Both the position numbers and the translations under genes were made by a program. DNA of 64,000 nucleotides from Tribonema minus (taxonomy: Eukaryota; Sar; Xanthophyceae; Tribonematales; Tribonemataceae): positions 558,001-622,000 of the forward strand of contig JAFCMP010000446.1 of the NCBI GenBank assembly GCA_017506865.1. The letters are read 5' to 3'. Every line of letters begins with the position of its first letter. The stretch's first letter is position 1. A model generated the notes under the pieces. That model was not told the origin of the DNA and made no database searches. It saw only the letters and a list, made by a program, of their open reading frames with translations. This document shows positions 1 to 10,999 of this stretch, in pieces.

Positions 1-645
1 CAGGTTGAACCTGGTGCTGACTGCCATGGCTGTCGCTGAGCGTCGGGGCGTACACTGTCTCGCTTGATGGCCGCTGGCTGTGGGGTCCCTGGAGACTCTG
101 TGGTGTCCTGCTGGAAAATAACGCTGAGCTACGCTGCGGGATGGGCGCTTCGAGGTCTGCCTGCCTCGCTGCTATACACCGTGCAGCGGGCGCAGCAGCT
201 GCATGGCGTCGAGAAACTCCCGCCACCTGCCCGGGGTCCTGAAGGAACTGCTTTTGACATGGAGGCGGTTGTGCGAGCAGTACCGGTGGAGGAGCGAGGG
301 GGATCTGAGAGCCACCAGCAACACATGCACGGGGGGAGCAGGAAGGCCCGCAAGGCTGCTGCTGATGGGATCCTGCACTGGCGCTGCCAGGGTACTGGGA
401 TGGGCTTGATGAGATGGGAAACGAATCTGCTTCTACCTCGTCTAGCAGAAGTGCGGGCGAGTCGCAGCCTGCTACCAGGCCTGCGATGTCGTCGAACGAC
501 CCCCACATTGGGATGTGATCCGTGCTGCTGCGGTGTTATGTGTTGTGTGCTGATTGCTTTGATTCACAATCTCTTCGCGAGGACCCCAGAGAAGTGCGGC
601 GGAAACCAAGTTGAGAATTTTCTGCATGGGCATGCCAATCGATGA
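1..645. other. No confident gene; exon-like open stretch
   Basis: One frame on the + strand stays open from 64 to 645. The part from about 187 (after a CAG acceptor-like site) to about 390 has somewhat coding-like composition, beginning with residues QRAQQLHGVEKLP. A related beginning, QRAQQLDGAAETSG, is seen near 11520, so this may be one copy of a duplicated exon. No start, stop or splice chain could be fixed and the protein is not recognised. Confidence 0.25.
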
Positions 646-1420
646 TGCAGTCGCGCCCCGCCACTGCTGCTATTCCCAGCGCTGCTGCCGTCGCTGCCAG
701 TGGCGCTGCTGCCATCGGGGAGAGCTAGCCTCGGAGCGCTGCCGACGTTAGGCGCTGCCGCTGCCGCCGCCGCCGCCGCCGCCGCTGCCCGGCGCCGCGG
801 TCCCCCCGGGTTTGCTGCGGGTGACAACGCTGCGGGGCGGCGCCACCAAGCGCTGCTGAGTGCTGCCAGTAGCGCGCTGCCGCCGCCGCTGCCCCCGCGC
901 CCTTTGCCGCGGCGACAAGCCGTCACTGCCAGTCCCCGTGATGTCGCCGCTGCCAGCAGTGCCTGGCCCAGTGCCGGCGCCGCCGCTGCAGCAGCCTGCT
1001 GAGAGTGATCGCCGCCGCCGCAGTCGCCGTGCCCTCGAGCTCCTCCGAGTCCGCCGCCCCCTGCACCGCCTCCACTCAGTCTGCTGCTACTCCCAGCGCT
1101 GCTGCCGCCGTCATCGCTGACGCTGCTACTGAGAGTGCAGCAGCAGCCGCTGCTGCCAGTGGCGCTGCCGCCGCCGCTGCCCCGGCGCCCGCCTTCGCTG
1201 CGGTGGCCGCGACAGCGCCGCCACTGCTGCCAATCCCCGTGATGCCGCCACTGCCGGCGCCGACACGTTGCAGCGGAGAGTGGTGCCGCCGCCGCCGCAG
1301 CCTGACTGACTCAGAGTCCGACTCGGAGTCAGCGGCGCGCCCTCCAGGCCCGGCGGGGCCTCCGAGTCCACCGCCCCCCGGCCCGCACCGCCGCCACAGT
1401 GGTCCACTGCTGCCAGTGCT
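600..1420. repeat. GC-rich dispersed repeat, copy 1
   Basis: About 800 bp made of degenerate GCC/GCT-rich units (for example GTGATGCCGCCGCTGCC-like blocks). It starts with a TTGAGA-TTTTCTGCATGGG boundary near 610-630 and ends near CACCGCCGCCAC about 1385-1400. The same order of boundary, body and end recurs at 14815-15780. Long Ala- or Pro-rich open frames exist in several phases, as expected for such composition, so they are not called as genes. Confidence 0.6.
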
Positions 1421-2657
1421 TCAATGTGTTTTATATTCCTTGTAGATGGCATAACTGGCTGGTTTCCAAAGCGGTTGCAGTGCTTGCCAATGGCAGTGCC
1501 GTCACGGTGCAAGGGGACGAACATCATGTTTCGGCGGCGGTTGTTCCACCGTGACGTGGCCACGGCCCGCGCACGATCCGCAACCCCCGAAAAATACCCC
1601 CCCCCATATTCATGTATGTTTGCGTTCACGCCAGCGCCAGCGGCGCAAATCAGGTTTTGTGCTTCCACTATGTTCACTATCGCCAGCTACGCGCCAGTAC
1701 AAACCGGCGACATGCAGGCGTGTCACAAGCAGCTCTGGCAGCACATGCGAGCTGTCAAGTGACTGGCACGGTGCGCAGGCATCATGGCAAGCGCCGGTAG
1801 AGCATGCCAACTATGCTGCAATCGCAATTGCTGGCCTGTGGGAACTCAGAGTGCAACAGCTCGCCTGAGACGTCAGTGGCAGGCCCTGGGGGGCACAACA
1901 CTTCCTGTCCAGCATCCTCTGACAGCACCTCCTTTCGCTGGCTGCGCCTCCAGCAGGATCACCTCACTGCGCAGCAGCTTCCATGGCGCATCCGCATGCT
2001 CATGAGCCGTTTCTCTCCTTTTCCATCCTTGCCAGCGCTTCATGTTCTCCCTGGCAGCAAAGCCGCAGCTTGGCGTCAGCTCCATACGCGTGCCGTGCCG
2101 CCCGGCAACATCCACTTGTGAGCTGCAGCGCACGCCGTCTTCTGCAAGGCTTGTGCAACTTGATTTGCGGCGAGAAAATGGAGCATTGCCACCATCTACT
2201 GCCTCTTAAGAGGCGCCAGCAAGAACGCTAGCCCCCCAGCTGCGCAGCAACACGGCAGTTGACGTTCTTGAAGTGGCATACCCGTCAGAGCTGACATGCG
2301 ATGCAACAAGAAGCGTCAGCAATTGCTGAACCCCCTTTGATCATGTAGAGGATGCAGCCTCCTCCTGCGGCTCCGAACTTTTTCCAACACTGCCCTTACG
2401 CCTTGGCGGCAGTGGGCGCAGTGCTTCCCGCACCAGCTCGGTCCTGTCCTTTTTTTTCCAACCTCTTGAGTTGAAGTCTGCGTTGAAGTCTGCGGCGCAG
2501 TTCACAGGTGTTGTGGCGCAGAGCTGCGCTGCTGCGCTGAGGCAATCATGGTTGAAGAATATGAGCATCGTGTCATATTGCACTGGTGCTGCTGCAAGCA
2601 CGCCAGCGGCGTGGGAGACTCTTGCAGACAGTACCGGCAGCACATCCGCAAGCAACC
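1421..2657. other. Stretch without recognised gene
   Basis: No frame here shows a convincing start, splice pair and protein-like composition. A minus-strand frame of about 180 codons overlaps the left part but runs through the GC-rich repeat and looks like a by-product of composition. No RNA gene or mobile element was recognised. Confidence 0.4.
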
Positions 2658-4102
2658 ATGCTTGCCTTCGCCGCAGCCCGCGACAGCAGCAGCAGCAAGC
2701 GGCACATTAAGCTTTCGACCAGGCTGCAGCAATCCCTCATCGCCGACCCAACCACGCCAGCGCCCCGTCCGCCGCGGGCGAAGAAGGCCAGAGTGGCGGC
2801 GTCGAGTTCTGCGGCTGCAGATGCTGGGGAGCTCGGAGAGCTGGTGAGTTGCATGAACGGCTTGATTGCTGATGCTAGCTGCTGCAAGCCAGTTTTGCCA
2901 ACTGTGCCCTCTTCTTGCTGGACGATGCGGCGCCGTCCACTGCTACAAAGCCTCTATATACTTGAATCATCGATGTGTGAACAAAAAAGCTGATGACATG
3001 TACATTCGCGACAGCAGCTTCTCTGTGGATTTCATTCGGGCATGTGCATGTGTGTTAGTCATGTCCTAATACATCCGATAATGTCTCATCCCGGCCATAT
3101 GACACTGACTGCACATTGCTCTGCTGCGTGTACATTTTGCAGTGCCAACAGGCAGACCAGCACCTGCCACCGGAAGTGTGGCAGATACAGAGCTGGGAGC
3201 CTGATGCAGAGGCTTCACTGCGACACATCGAAGCCAGTGGCGCCGTCTCCGCAGAACAGCGCCGAGCACAGATCATCAGCCAGATCTCATGCGACCAGCG
3301 CGCCCGAGACGCCCTCATACAATTGTATGAGAGCGTGGGCATGACTGGCGGTGGCGCGCGGTGGCAGCGGCGGCGGCACTTTGGTGCGTGCGCACAGCTC
3401 AGCGGCGACATTTACCGCCTTGCGTTTACGCAACCAATTGAAGATGGCGCAGACAGAGTCGCACCATAGGAACCTAAGTGACTAGTTGAGTTTACATACT
3501 GTGGCCTACACTACGCTGGCCGCCCAATGAGCTCTTGTGTTAATGACTGATCAACAGCAGCAGCGGGCGCGAGTTGTTGCAACATATGCAGTTGATTCTG
3601 TACTGCTCTGGCATACATACATTCGCAAGCACTTGAGGTTGACATGCCTTTTGCTGCATTTTGGGTCACTGCGTGAGGCATAATAGTGACAGTCATTGTG
3701 ACGGGGTCATAAAAGCTCTAGCATTGCCTGACTTGTTGTTGCTTACTGTGCCATGCAGGGAAGAAGAGCGGCACGGCAAGGGGCGAGGTGGGCACGCCAT
3801 TGGACAATGATGACAGCATCCACTGGGCGTGCGAGTGCTCCCCCGACATAGAGCATGTGGGGGCCGCAGACGCGAACGTGCACTGGCGCAGTTTTGACTC
3901 CGAGGCGGCCAGCGAGGAGAACAAGGGCAAGCTCATTCTCCCTAAACACCACGACAAGAAAACTGGCTGCACCAAGTCTGTGCATCCTACGCGTCCCGAG
4001 GAGTTGCCTGCAGACCTGCGCACTGAAGACAAGTGGATCAGGTACTTTGCCGCCTCTGCGGCGCTTGGTGCGTACAAGACTAAGATGTCGCTTGGCAGGT
4101 AG
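2658..4102 (+). CDS. Hypothetical three-exon protein (256 aa)
   Basis: Exons 2658-2843, 3143-3383 and 3759-4102 join with correct phase through GTGAGT...TGCAG and GTGCGT...TGCAG introns, giving 256 residues. The start is the ATG at 2658, followed by a Ser/Lys-rich stretch and a basic PPRAKKARVAA patch (about residues 38-48) that could be a nuclear localisation signal. Exon 2 is helical and charged (EVWQIQSWEPDAEASLRHI, later AEQRRAQIISQI). Exon 3 is acidic then Lys/His-rich (LILPKHHDKKTGC) and ends in AYKTKMSLGR. I do not recognise the family. The agreement of both splice phases and the non-repetitive composition make it a real gene rather than chance. Its 3' end faces that of the F-box-like gene 620 bp away (convergent pair). 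Confidence 0.68.
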
Positions 4103-4721
4103 AGGCGTACGCCAACTTCAGAGGCGGAGTCAGGTTTGACCAAGGGGGTCTAGGAGGGGCGAGACCCCCTTGCTTTGACAGGACGGGTGATGTGGGTGGG
4201 TTCACGGCCATGCAGTAAGGAAGTATCAAAATATGACAGTGGGTGTTGGCAGACTTCGGTTTGGAGAATGACAGTGGTGGTTGACTGATGGTACAACGGA
4301 GTATTCCCTTTTTTGGGCTTCAAGATCGGTGCGGGATGATGTGTCTGCAACACATCACATGAGACACGTGGTTGCAAGCACGTCCGAATCCGGCGATAAG
4401 CATCATTTCCGACAAATGAAGAATGGTGTGGTACCACTGGTTACATGCCTTTTCCTTTGCTTTACTTGAAATCATCGATAGGTGGGCAGGGGTGCATGCA
4501 CACTGTTGACTGTCACAGCGGCAGCAGTACGGTGCTTCAGTTGCCTGCGTTTCCAGCTTTGCCACATGCGTGACAAGGTGCTTACACCTTATGCACTGAG
4601 GATGCATACATCTGCCGATGTTATCGTTCCTGTTTGCCAAGATACTGGTGACAGAAGCCTGTTCATCACCGTCTTTGGTGCCGCTGCTGCGTTTCGTGCT
4701 GCCTACAGTGGTACAGTGGAT
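4103..4721. other. Convergent intergenic spacer
   Basis: About 620 bp between the 3' ends of the hypothetical + strand gene and the F-box-like - strand gene. It is less GC-rich than its flanks. No gene, repeat or clear terminator signal was recognised; short frames on both strands are not supported. Confidence 0.4.
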
Positions 4722-5426
4722 TCATGCATCCGATGCCGTTTGATTTCGGGTGAAGATCCACTTGCATATGATGCCAGTTGTGGCGGCTCCCATGAATTGC
4801 ACCAGCTCTTGATTGACAGTTTCCGAGCTGAGGGCTGGCCCTGTGTGTAAAGCGCTCCGAGTGCGCAGCGCAGGCCATGTGAACTCGCCATAGTAGTGTT
4901 CGTCGTACATGTCGCAGTACAAGTCTTCTTCGTAGTTGCCTCTCCAGACCTGCGCCAATTGCATCAAAGGCCAGCCCCGCAGCGGTCGCGGTAGATAACC
5001 GTTGACTGGAAAGGGGATGGCACCACAGGGCGTCGGTGCTAGTCTCTGCAGTTCAACCACGACGCATTGATGGCCCAGCATAGTGTACGCGGGGCCATGT
5101 TCGCACCCAGAATGCACGCGCTCCGCTCTTGCGGCGACTGCTGTTGCTAGCTGAATGGGGCAAGCACGGCAATCGTCGAACCTGACAATTTGCATTATTA
5201 GTGATGGACATAACATGCCATCGTGGTCGCTGAACTGGCCAGCACGCAGCTGGAATGCATTCAGCTCCAGTTCGCACATCACCAACCTAAACCTTACCCA
5301 GTGCTGATGAGAGTCGTAAAACGCCAAGATCTTGCTGACCACTTCATCCGGCAGCGAGGGGAGTGATGCATCCCTGTGCTGCCTCTTGCTCTTGCAGCAG
5401 CTGCTGCTTCTGGGTGCGATGGTCAT
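4722..5426 (-). CDS. F-box-like protein, single exon (234 aa)
   Basis: An uninterrupted frame of 234 codons on the minus strand, started at the ATG at 5426 (the frame continues 9 codons upstream without another ATG). Residues about 22-50 read SLPDEVVSKILAFYD followed by HQHWVRFRLVMCEL, which fits the start of an F-box: L-P-D/E-E-V-hydrophobic, then a second helix. F-box proteins bind SKP1 and deliver substrates to SCF ubiquitin ligases. The remaining 180 residues show no recognisable repeats (no Kelch, LRR or WD pattern) and are rich in Cys, Pro and Tyr (for example DLYCDMYDEHYYGEF). The family call rests only on the N-terminal motif. No introns are needed, unlike the neighbours, so a recent or retro-copied origin is possible. 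Confidence 0.6.
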   Translation of the reverse strand: MTIAPRSSSCCKSKRQHRDASLPSLPDEVVSKILAFYDSHQHWVRFRLVMCELELNAFQLRAGQFSDHDGMLCPSLIMQIVRFDDCRACPIQLATAVAARAERVHSGCEHGPAYTMLGHQCVVVELQRLAPTPCGAIPFPVNGYLPRPLRGWPLMQLAQVWRGNYEEDLYCDMYDEHYYGEFTWPALRTRSALHTGPALSSETVNQELVQFMGAATTGIICKWIFTRNQTASDA

Positions 5427-5997
5427 CTCGCCACTTCCAGAAAGCTGAATCAAGGCCGCGAGTGGCCGTTTCGGCGGTTAGGACTAGGGCTTGGATGGCT
5501 GCCCTAGGCAAAACCTGGTGGCGATCTTGGCCTCTCCAAAGCCAGGCCCTTAGCGAGGGCGAAAAACGTCACCCACTTTCATCTCTCTCTCTGTGCAAAG
5601 CAAACCCTCTGTCAACTTCAAGCCGCGTGATTTAAATAAAAAAAAAAGAGAACGAAAGCTCTCTCTGCGATCGTGGCAGAAGAGTGCACTAAAGGTGGTC
5701 GCACTTGGAACGGTGAATGTCACCACTGCAGCTGCTCAGCCACTTAAACGAAAGTACGGGTCAAGAAGTCGCAGGTGAGCCGTCAGAATTTGAACTGCAC
5801 CTAAATGGTGCTTGATGCGCTTGCTGAGGTCGCGCGACTTGTGCTGCATAGGCAAGGCCGCAAACTCGCTTAACGAACCACACGAACTGCAACTGCAACC
5901 AGCTAGCTCAGCGTGCGCTGCGCCGCTGACTAACTTGCAAGATACGTAAATACGCCTTTGCTGCCTCTTGAATGATCACTCAAGCCTGCAGATCGGC

Positions 5998-6038
5998 TGA
6001 GTCGTGTGACGATGCACGACGTCGTCACACGACTCAGT
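5998..6038. repeat. Perfect inverted repeat, 16-bp arms
   Basis: Left arm CTGAGTCGTGTGACGA and right arm TCGTCACACGACTCAG are exact reverse complements around a loop of about 9 bases. It could form a hairpin or be the footprint of a short foldback element; no flanking target duplication was seen. Confidence 0.7.
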
Positions 6039-6107
6039 AGTAGGGGTATTGAGGCTGACTCACTCACTCTTTGGGGCTCAGTCTGCGAGGAATCGATAAG
6101 CCTTGGG

Positions 6108-6149
6108 GATAAAATTTTCTTATCCGCAGATAAGATTTTCTTATCCGCA
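6108..6149. repeat. 21-bp tandem repeat of GATAAG hairpin units
   Basis: Two 21-bp units in tandem, differing at one base, each of the form GATAAG-ATTT-TCTTATC-CGCA; a further GGATAAG lies just downstream. Each unit can fold on itself. GATA-type sites could be protein-binding, but that is inference. Confidence 0.6.
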
Positions 6150-6724
6150 AGGATAAGCATTGCAATTCAGGTACCGCGTGCCTCCGCTGTACTCACAGGG
6201 GATAAGTTGAAGGTACTTGAACCTACTCTGACTCAAAAGGTTGGAAGCGGAAGCAACACACATGAGGGAATCACTAATGAGCGTAAGCTGCTGGAGGACA
6301 TGCTTTGCAAGTAGTCCCATCTTACGGTGTCCTTCATAGTTAATTACTTTGTGTACATTGTATGTATATATAATAAGTAATAACGCCCGGCTGAAGTTGA
6401 AACTGATGATTACCTTTATTTAGAATCTCAAGCATCATCCTGGCGTTCATGACTATAGCAAGTAAGTACCAATTTAAACTTAGACCTAGCGCACCTGTGG
6501 GACTGCTACGAGCAAATGCCACCAGACCATGCCCAAATGACATTGTTTGAAACTATGTGCTTCTACATGAAAGTTGGTACTGTCCTGCTCTGCATCAATG
6601 CTGCTGTTGAGGATTAGGTAGCCCGTGACTGCTGTCACATACGATATTGTACCGCTGACATCCACATGTAGTCTTGGTGCTGACCCCGGACGATCATCCC
6701 TGCACGTGTCCCGCAGACGCTGCC

Positions 6725-6877
6725 ATGGCACCACCGGAAACACTTTTCGCAGATACAGCGGACCATCAGGCGGCGACAGCGTTGCTGAATTTTTCCGAGT
6801 TGACTGTGCACCATCACGACCGCAGTTTGGCCCCGGCGTTTCAGCGCAGCGAGAGGAAGACGCCAGAAGCGACCACG
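6725..6877 (+). CDS. Candidate first coding exon, protein unknown
   Basis: ATG at 6725 opens 51 codons (MAPPETLFADTADHQ..., ending RKTPEATT) that stop cleanly at a GTGAGT donor at 6878. The composition is protein-like and non-repetitive. No downstream exon could be joined with confidence; the Ala/Gln/Gly repeat block near 7960-8260 is the next open stretch but its phase does not fit simply. It may be the 5' exon of a gene that is broken or whose other exons are too short to see. Confidence 0.35.
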
Positions 6878-7960
6878 GTGAGTGTGCTGCGCTTCCCGGA
6901 AGAAGAAAAAAAACATGAATACAAGCAGCAGCGGTGAAGTGGCTGCGCAAGCACTGATAGGTATGGCGTCGCAGAACTATTCAATTAATTCAAAAGTTCA
7001 CCTTGAACACCTCAGCAGCTGCTGCAGCAATATATATTAGGTGGCGCATTTAGGTGGCGCATTTGGGGATAGTTCTGTTCCCAAAGCAGCTTCAATGCGG
7101 CTGTGGCAGGCGCCATGCCAGACTTGTGGACGCGAGCGGCACTTGTACACTCACGTGGTCATATGGTTATTGGTGGAAGGCACTTGCGGCTAACCATCCC
7201 TTGTCACCTGGAGCTCTATGATCTTTTGATACGATTTCATATGACGTATGATTAAGCACAAACTGTTGTCAACCCAAATTAAACCCTGACACGTGGTATC
7301 TGCCAGAGGCGAGGTGTACGCAGAGCGGTGGGGGCAGTACAGGGCTAGGCTGGCCTAACCCTAGCCCTAACCGTATCCCTAACCCTAACCTAACCCTAGC
7401 CCTAGCCCTAGTCGTCGGAACCCAGATCAGTGAAGGCAAACCCCTAGCAGCTGCACAGCCGCATGGAGGTTGTTGTAACGTTATCGGGTCAGGGCTAGGG
7501 TCTTTTGGCACGAAATGACATTCAAGTGACTTTTTTGAGGTGTTGAAACTTGAAGCAGGGCCTGAGGCGTAGGGTGTGGGATCAACAAATGGCCGAGGTT
7601 GTCATTAGTGCTCGTTGTACTGGCCCTAAGAGGACGGTCAGGTTGTGGGTCGCGTTTCGACCATCTGCTGCTGGCTTCAGTTGCTGTCATGTGGTACAAT
7701 ACATTGTCCTTGAGGTGGGTACGTTCAACACCTCAAACTTTTAATCTTCATAAAGGCTACTTAAGGAAAAATTCAAGCTGGTGGCATAGATCGCCTGGGT
7801 TTTACCTCTATGCATGTCCCTTTATATATCTAGTGCTCAAGGGTAGTAAAGGTGCTGTTGCCCCAGCGCTCAGTGACATCATGAGACTGTCCCCTCACAA
7901 GTTGACGATGTGCTGCCAGACTGAACTCAGGATGTCATTTTCTTGCGTCAAACGCGCAGA
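6878..7960. other. Non-coding stretch with telomere-like tract
   Basis: About 1.1 kb with no supported gene. It includes a degenerate CCCTAA tract at about 7353-7412. An open + frame enters from 7599 and continues into the Ala/Gln/Gly block described separately. Confidence 0.4.
7353..7412. repeat. Interstitial telomere-like tract (CCCTAA, degenerate)
   Basis: About ten CCCTAA-like hexamers, several changed to CCCTAG, in the C-rich orientation on the + strand. Similar tracts recur about every 1-2 kb through the window. Confidence 0.75.
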
Positions 7961-8262
7961 GGCACAGGCGGGCACAGCAGCACAGGCGGGCACAGCAGCA
8001 CAGGCGGGTGAAGGCGCACCAGCGGGCGCAGCTGCACAGGCTGACGCAAGTGCACAGGCAGGCACACTGCCAGCGGCACAGGAGGGCGTCGCAGGGCCAC
8101 AGGCGCGCGCAGGGGCCGCCCAGGCGGATGCAGCGGCGCAGGCTGGCGCAGTAGTGCAGGTTGGCACAGTGGCACCGGCAGGCATCGCCGGGGCGCAGGC
8201 AAGTGCAGCGGCACAAGCGGGTGCTGGGGCACAGCCGGGGAGCGCGCAACAGCTGCAGTACG
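7961..8262 (+). repeat. Ala/Gln/Gly-rich coding-like repeat block
   Basis: About 300 bp of imperfect 12- to 24-bp units of the type GCACAGGCGGGC, giving the repeated peptide A-Q-A-G/D with no stop over about 100 codons in the frame open from 7599 to 8351. It ends at a CCAG/GTATGC donor-like site near 8281. Shorter blocks with the same peptide pattern occur at about 14315-14372 and, less clearly, 11515-11545. This may be a low-complexity exon or an expanding minisatellite; no protein family is recognised. Confidence 0.45.
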
Positions 8263-9040
8263 TTGAGCATGGGCTTCCAGGTATGCACGTGGCTCAATGG
8301 CTGGGCATTGCGCTGATCATAATGGACATGAGAAACCTGAGAATAGGTTGAAACGGCTACGCGTCACGGTGCTGCCATATCGTGCACGAGGGTCACCGAC
8401 GATCGTGTATGACCATGCTGCTGCAGCTCATAACAATGCTGGTCTGCACCACGATGGTGCGGAATGTGAAATGTAGCTTTTGTCAATACATTGCGCATGA
8501 GCGCCAACAAGGACTCGCTTAGCATGCTGCAATGACGAGTCGTGCGCACCTTGGCACTGGAGTGAGACAAGTAAGACAGCTGGCCAGACTGCAAGAGACG
8601 TAAGCACTGGGCTTATAGGTATAAACATGAGTAAACCCAAAACAGAACCCTAACCGTAACCCTAAATTATAACGATCGCCATGCTTATCGCTTCTCCACC
8701 CTCCTAGAACACACTATGCTCACTTAAATATCAAGACACAACTGTCAACATGATCATCAGCGCAGTGCAGCGTAATGAGTAACCATGGCACACGCTGGAT
8801 ACTCTGGCATGCACCACAGCAGGAGGCGGGACGCAGCGGCTGGCGCAGCGCTCCACAATGGATGAGGTCGCCCGAACATTCAGGCCAGCGCAATACCCGG
8901 AGCTGCGCTTGAGGGCGGAAGCAATGATGCATAGTTTTCGGAGCCCTTGTGACGCCAGCGTCTAAGCACGTGCACAAGAAGTTCGAGCTCGCGCTTCCAG
9001 AGCAACAACTGGTGGGTTCAACAAAGATTTAAAATGTACT
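8263..9040. other. Stretch holding segments duplicated elsewhere
   Basis: No gene is supported. Two parts are duplicated downstream: about 8520-8620 matches about 13168-13270 (shared run TGACGAGTCGTGCGCA and neighbours), and about 8755-8835 matches about 11425-11525 (shared run GGCATGCACCA and neighbours). A short CCCTAA-like patch lies at about 8646-8668. Confidence 0.5.
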
Positions 9041-9044
9041 GCTT

Positions 9045-10060
9045 CAGCAGGTTTGAATTGCGAAAAAAAAGGGACCTGAATCAAAACGGGACCTGAATCA
9101 AAACGGGACCCACAGGGGTGACCTCTGCAAATGGACTTCTCGCAATTGTGGTGATGTGGGTGTGAATAAATAATGTAGCAAGAAACTATTTTTTTTTCTA
9201 CACTTGAAGATCTGGAAAATACCATGCTGAACTTGGCCTGCAATGTTAACCTCAACATTGAACTTTGGCTAAGTACATAACTTCAACTCCAAACTGAACT
9301 TTGAAAAAAGCTCAGTGCTGATCATGAGGTCCTAACCAACTTCAACACTGGTCCTTTACCCAATAACCTCAACATCATGTTGCAATCCAGCAGCGAACGC
9401 TGGCAGGGTTCAACCAGACTTCCACACCTTAGACGACAGAGCAACATTGACGACGGAGTCGCGACGGTCCGTCGCGACAGCGCTAGTGAAAACTCTGTCG
9501 TGACACTGTCGCATACGAGTGCCCCACTTGCTGTCGTCTGCACGACGCCGTCGCACAAGGATGGTGCACTTTCCGTCGTCTGCACGACGTCTGTTGCGCA
9601 TAGGTTGTCGCAGCTCCGTTCCGTCGAACCAACAATGACGCTTATTTGAGCGATTGCGGCATCGTTACATAGCGGGCTGGCAGCATATAGACGTATCACA
9701 GCCTTTGCGTGCATGTGGGTGCTCGTATCATTGTCAAACATGTCAAAACAAAACTTCAACTCCGTCAACTGGCAGTTTTCTGAGGAGTTCGGGATCTCCA
9801 TCGTCTGCACGACACCGTCGACTGCTGCTGCTGGATAATACTGTTGCCGTTGTCAGCACTGTCGCATACGGCCACACCAGAGTCTGTCGTGTGCACGACT
9901 CCGTCATCACACCTCGGTCAGATTAGCCGTCGTGCTGCTCGACTCCGTCACGACGGACCGTCGTCTAAGGTGTGCAGACTTCGCCAAAGTGGTTTGATGC
10001 TGTGTCCGAAACCCGTTTTCCCAAGGCAGGTCCCGTTTTTCGCAATGATTCAATTCTCAG
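9045..10060. mobile_element. Putative foldback / non-autonomous DNA element
   Basis: The left end (about 9049-9075, TTGAATTGCGAAAA then GGGACCTG) is the approximate reverse complement of the right end (about 10036-10062, CAGGTCCCG then TTCGCAATGATTCAA). Inside, about 9412-9475 and 9935-9990 are again inverted to each other (both carry ACACCTTAGACGAC and the palindrome GACGGTCCGTC). The core repeats a GTCGT..GCACGAC palindrome at about 9533, 9574, 9801 and 9888. The left end also has a 21-bp direct duplication at about 9069-9110. No transposase frame is present, so it would be a non-autonomous element. Target-site duplications were not identified. Confidence 0.5.
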
Positions 10061-10749
10061 CCTGCAAGTGAATGTTGGGCAATCGCAAGAAGCACCAACT
10101 GCAACAGCAAGCTCACATTGTGTTGCCGTGAGAGCAGAGATGGCGTGTAGTGCCTTTGTTGAACAGAGCGTGTAGCGCGGTCAAGTCGCCACAAGTACAC
10201 GTACGAGTATTGAAACACGGTTTATTTTAGGAGTGATATTGCTGATAGAACAGGTTTTTTGCAGTGTTCATCGCATTTTTGAGCTGTTGTACTCAGTAGT
10301 ACTGAAGGTTTGCAGCAACATCCTTTACCGTATACAACAAAACAATGCATGCATCTGCCCTGCCAATATCTTTTGCCCAAGGTCGTCAAGTCTCGAACAC
10401 CATGTTGAAAGGCACAGAGCACAGGTGAACGTAGTGTCTCAGATTCAGAATCATATAGTGGCTGGCTTGCACAATGTATATGCGGCTTCTAAAATCCACA
10501 TATCATGGGGCCAGCGCACAGCGTGGCTTTGAACATTGAGGTGATGAAACCAATGGTCGCTATGGGATGCCACCATGTTCGAGCCGCTAAGACTGATGGA
10601 TGACCTGCTCTCTTGTCAGTGGCTGCTCGCAGTTCCGCTCGCTTGCTGACATCCTGAAATCCAACTTCAACGGATTTATTGTAGTATTCTCGAGGAGCTT
10701 GCGCAGCGCGCAACGCAGAAATGCGAGGTCAAAACCTCGGTTTACGCGA

Positions 10750-10998
10750 TCACTGGTTTGAGTCAAAACGCGTGTTCAACAACTCGTAGTCGTACGCCTG
10801 TGCTACGCGTTTACGCGCTATCTCTACAAACGTTACAAAGGTATTCTCAGGATCTAATTGAGCCAGACGTGCATTCTTCCGGAACCTTTCCTGTGAGATC
10901 GGCGGCGTTAGCCCCAGTTGCTGCGTAATCACCGCTTGCTGCAGGTCATCTTGCAGCAGCGCTCGCAGTGCGGGAAAAAAATGTGCTGCACCAGGCAT
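10750..10998 (-). CDS. Small unknown protein (82 aa)
   Basis: An 82-codon minus-strand frame with an ATG at 10998 and two stops immediately upstream. The peptide MPGAAHFFPALRALLQDDL... to ...YELLNTRFDSNQ has balanced, helix-rich composition (QERFRKNARLAQLDPENTF) unlike the repeat-derived frames around it. No family is recognised. It could be a small intact gene, the last exon of a larger one, or a remnant of an inserted element. Confidence 0.4.
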   Translation of the reverse strand: MPGAAHFFPALRALLQDDLQQAVITQQLGLTPPISQERFRKNARLAQLDPENTFVTFVEIARKRVAQAYDYELLNTRFDSNQ

Positions 10999-10999
10999 G

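Larger units (their letters stand above)
5427..6724. other. Intergenic region with short palindromes
   Basis: About 1.3 kb with no supported gene. It contains a perfect inverted repeat around 5998-6038 (16-base arms beginning CTGAGTCGTGTGACGA, loop about 9 bases) and a 21-bp unit repeated twice at 6108-6149 whose halves GATAAG and CTTATC are complementary. An open + frame (6006-6314) runs through both but has no other support. Confidence 0.5.

Noticed and set aside
1126-1677. Minus-strand 183-codon frame
   Set aside because: Half of it lies in the GC-rich repeat and no splice or domain evidence supports it.
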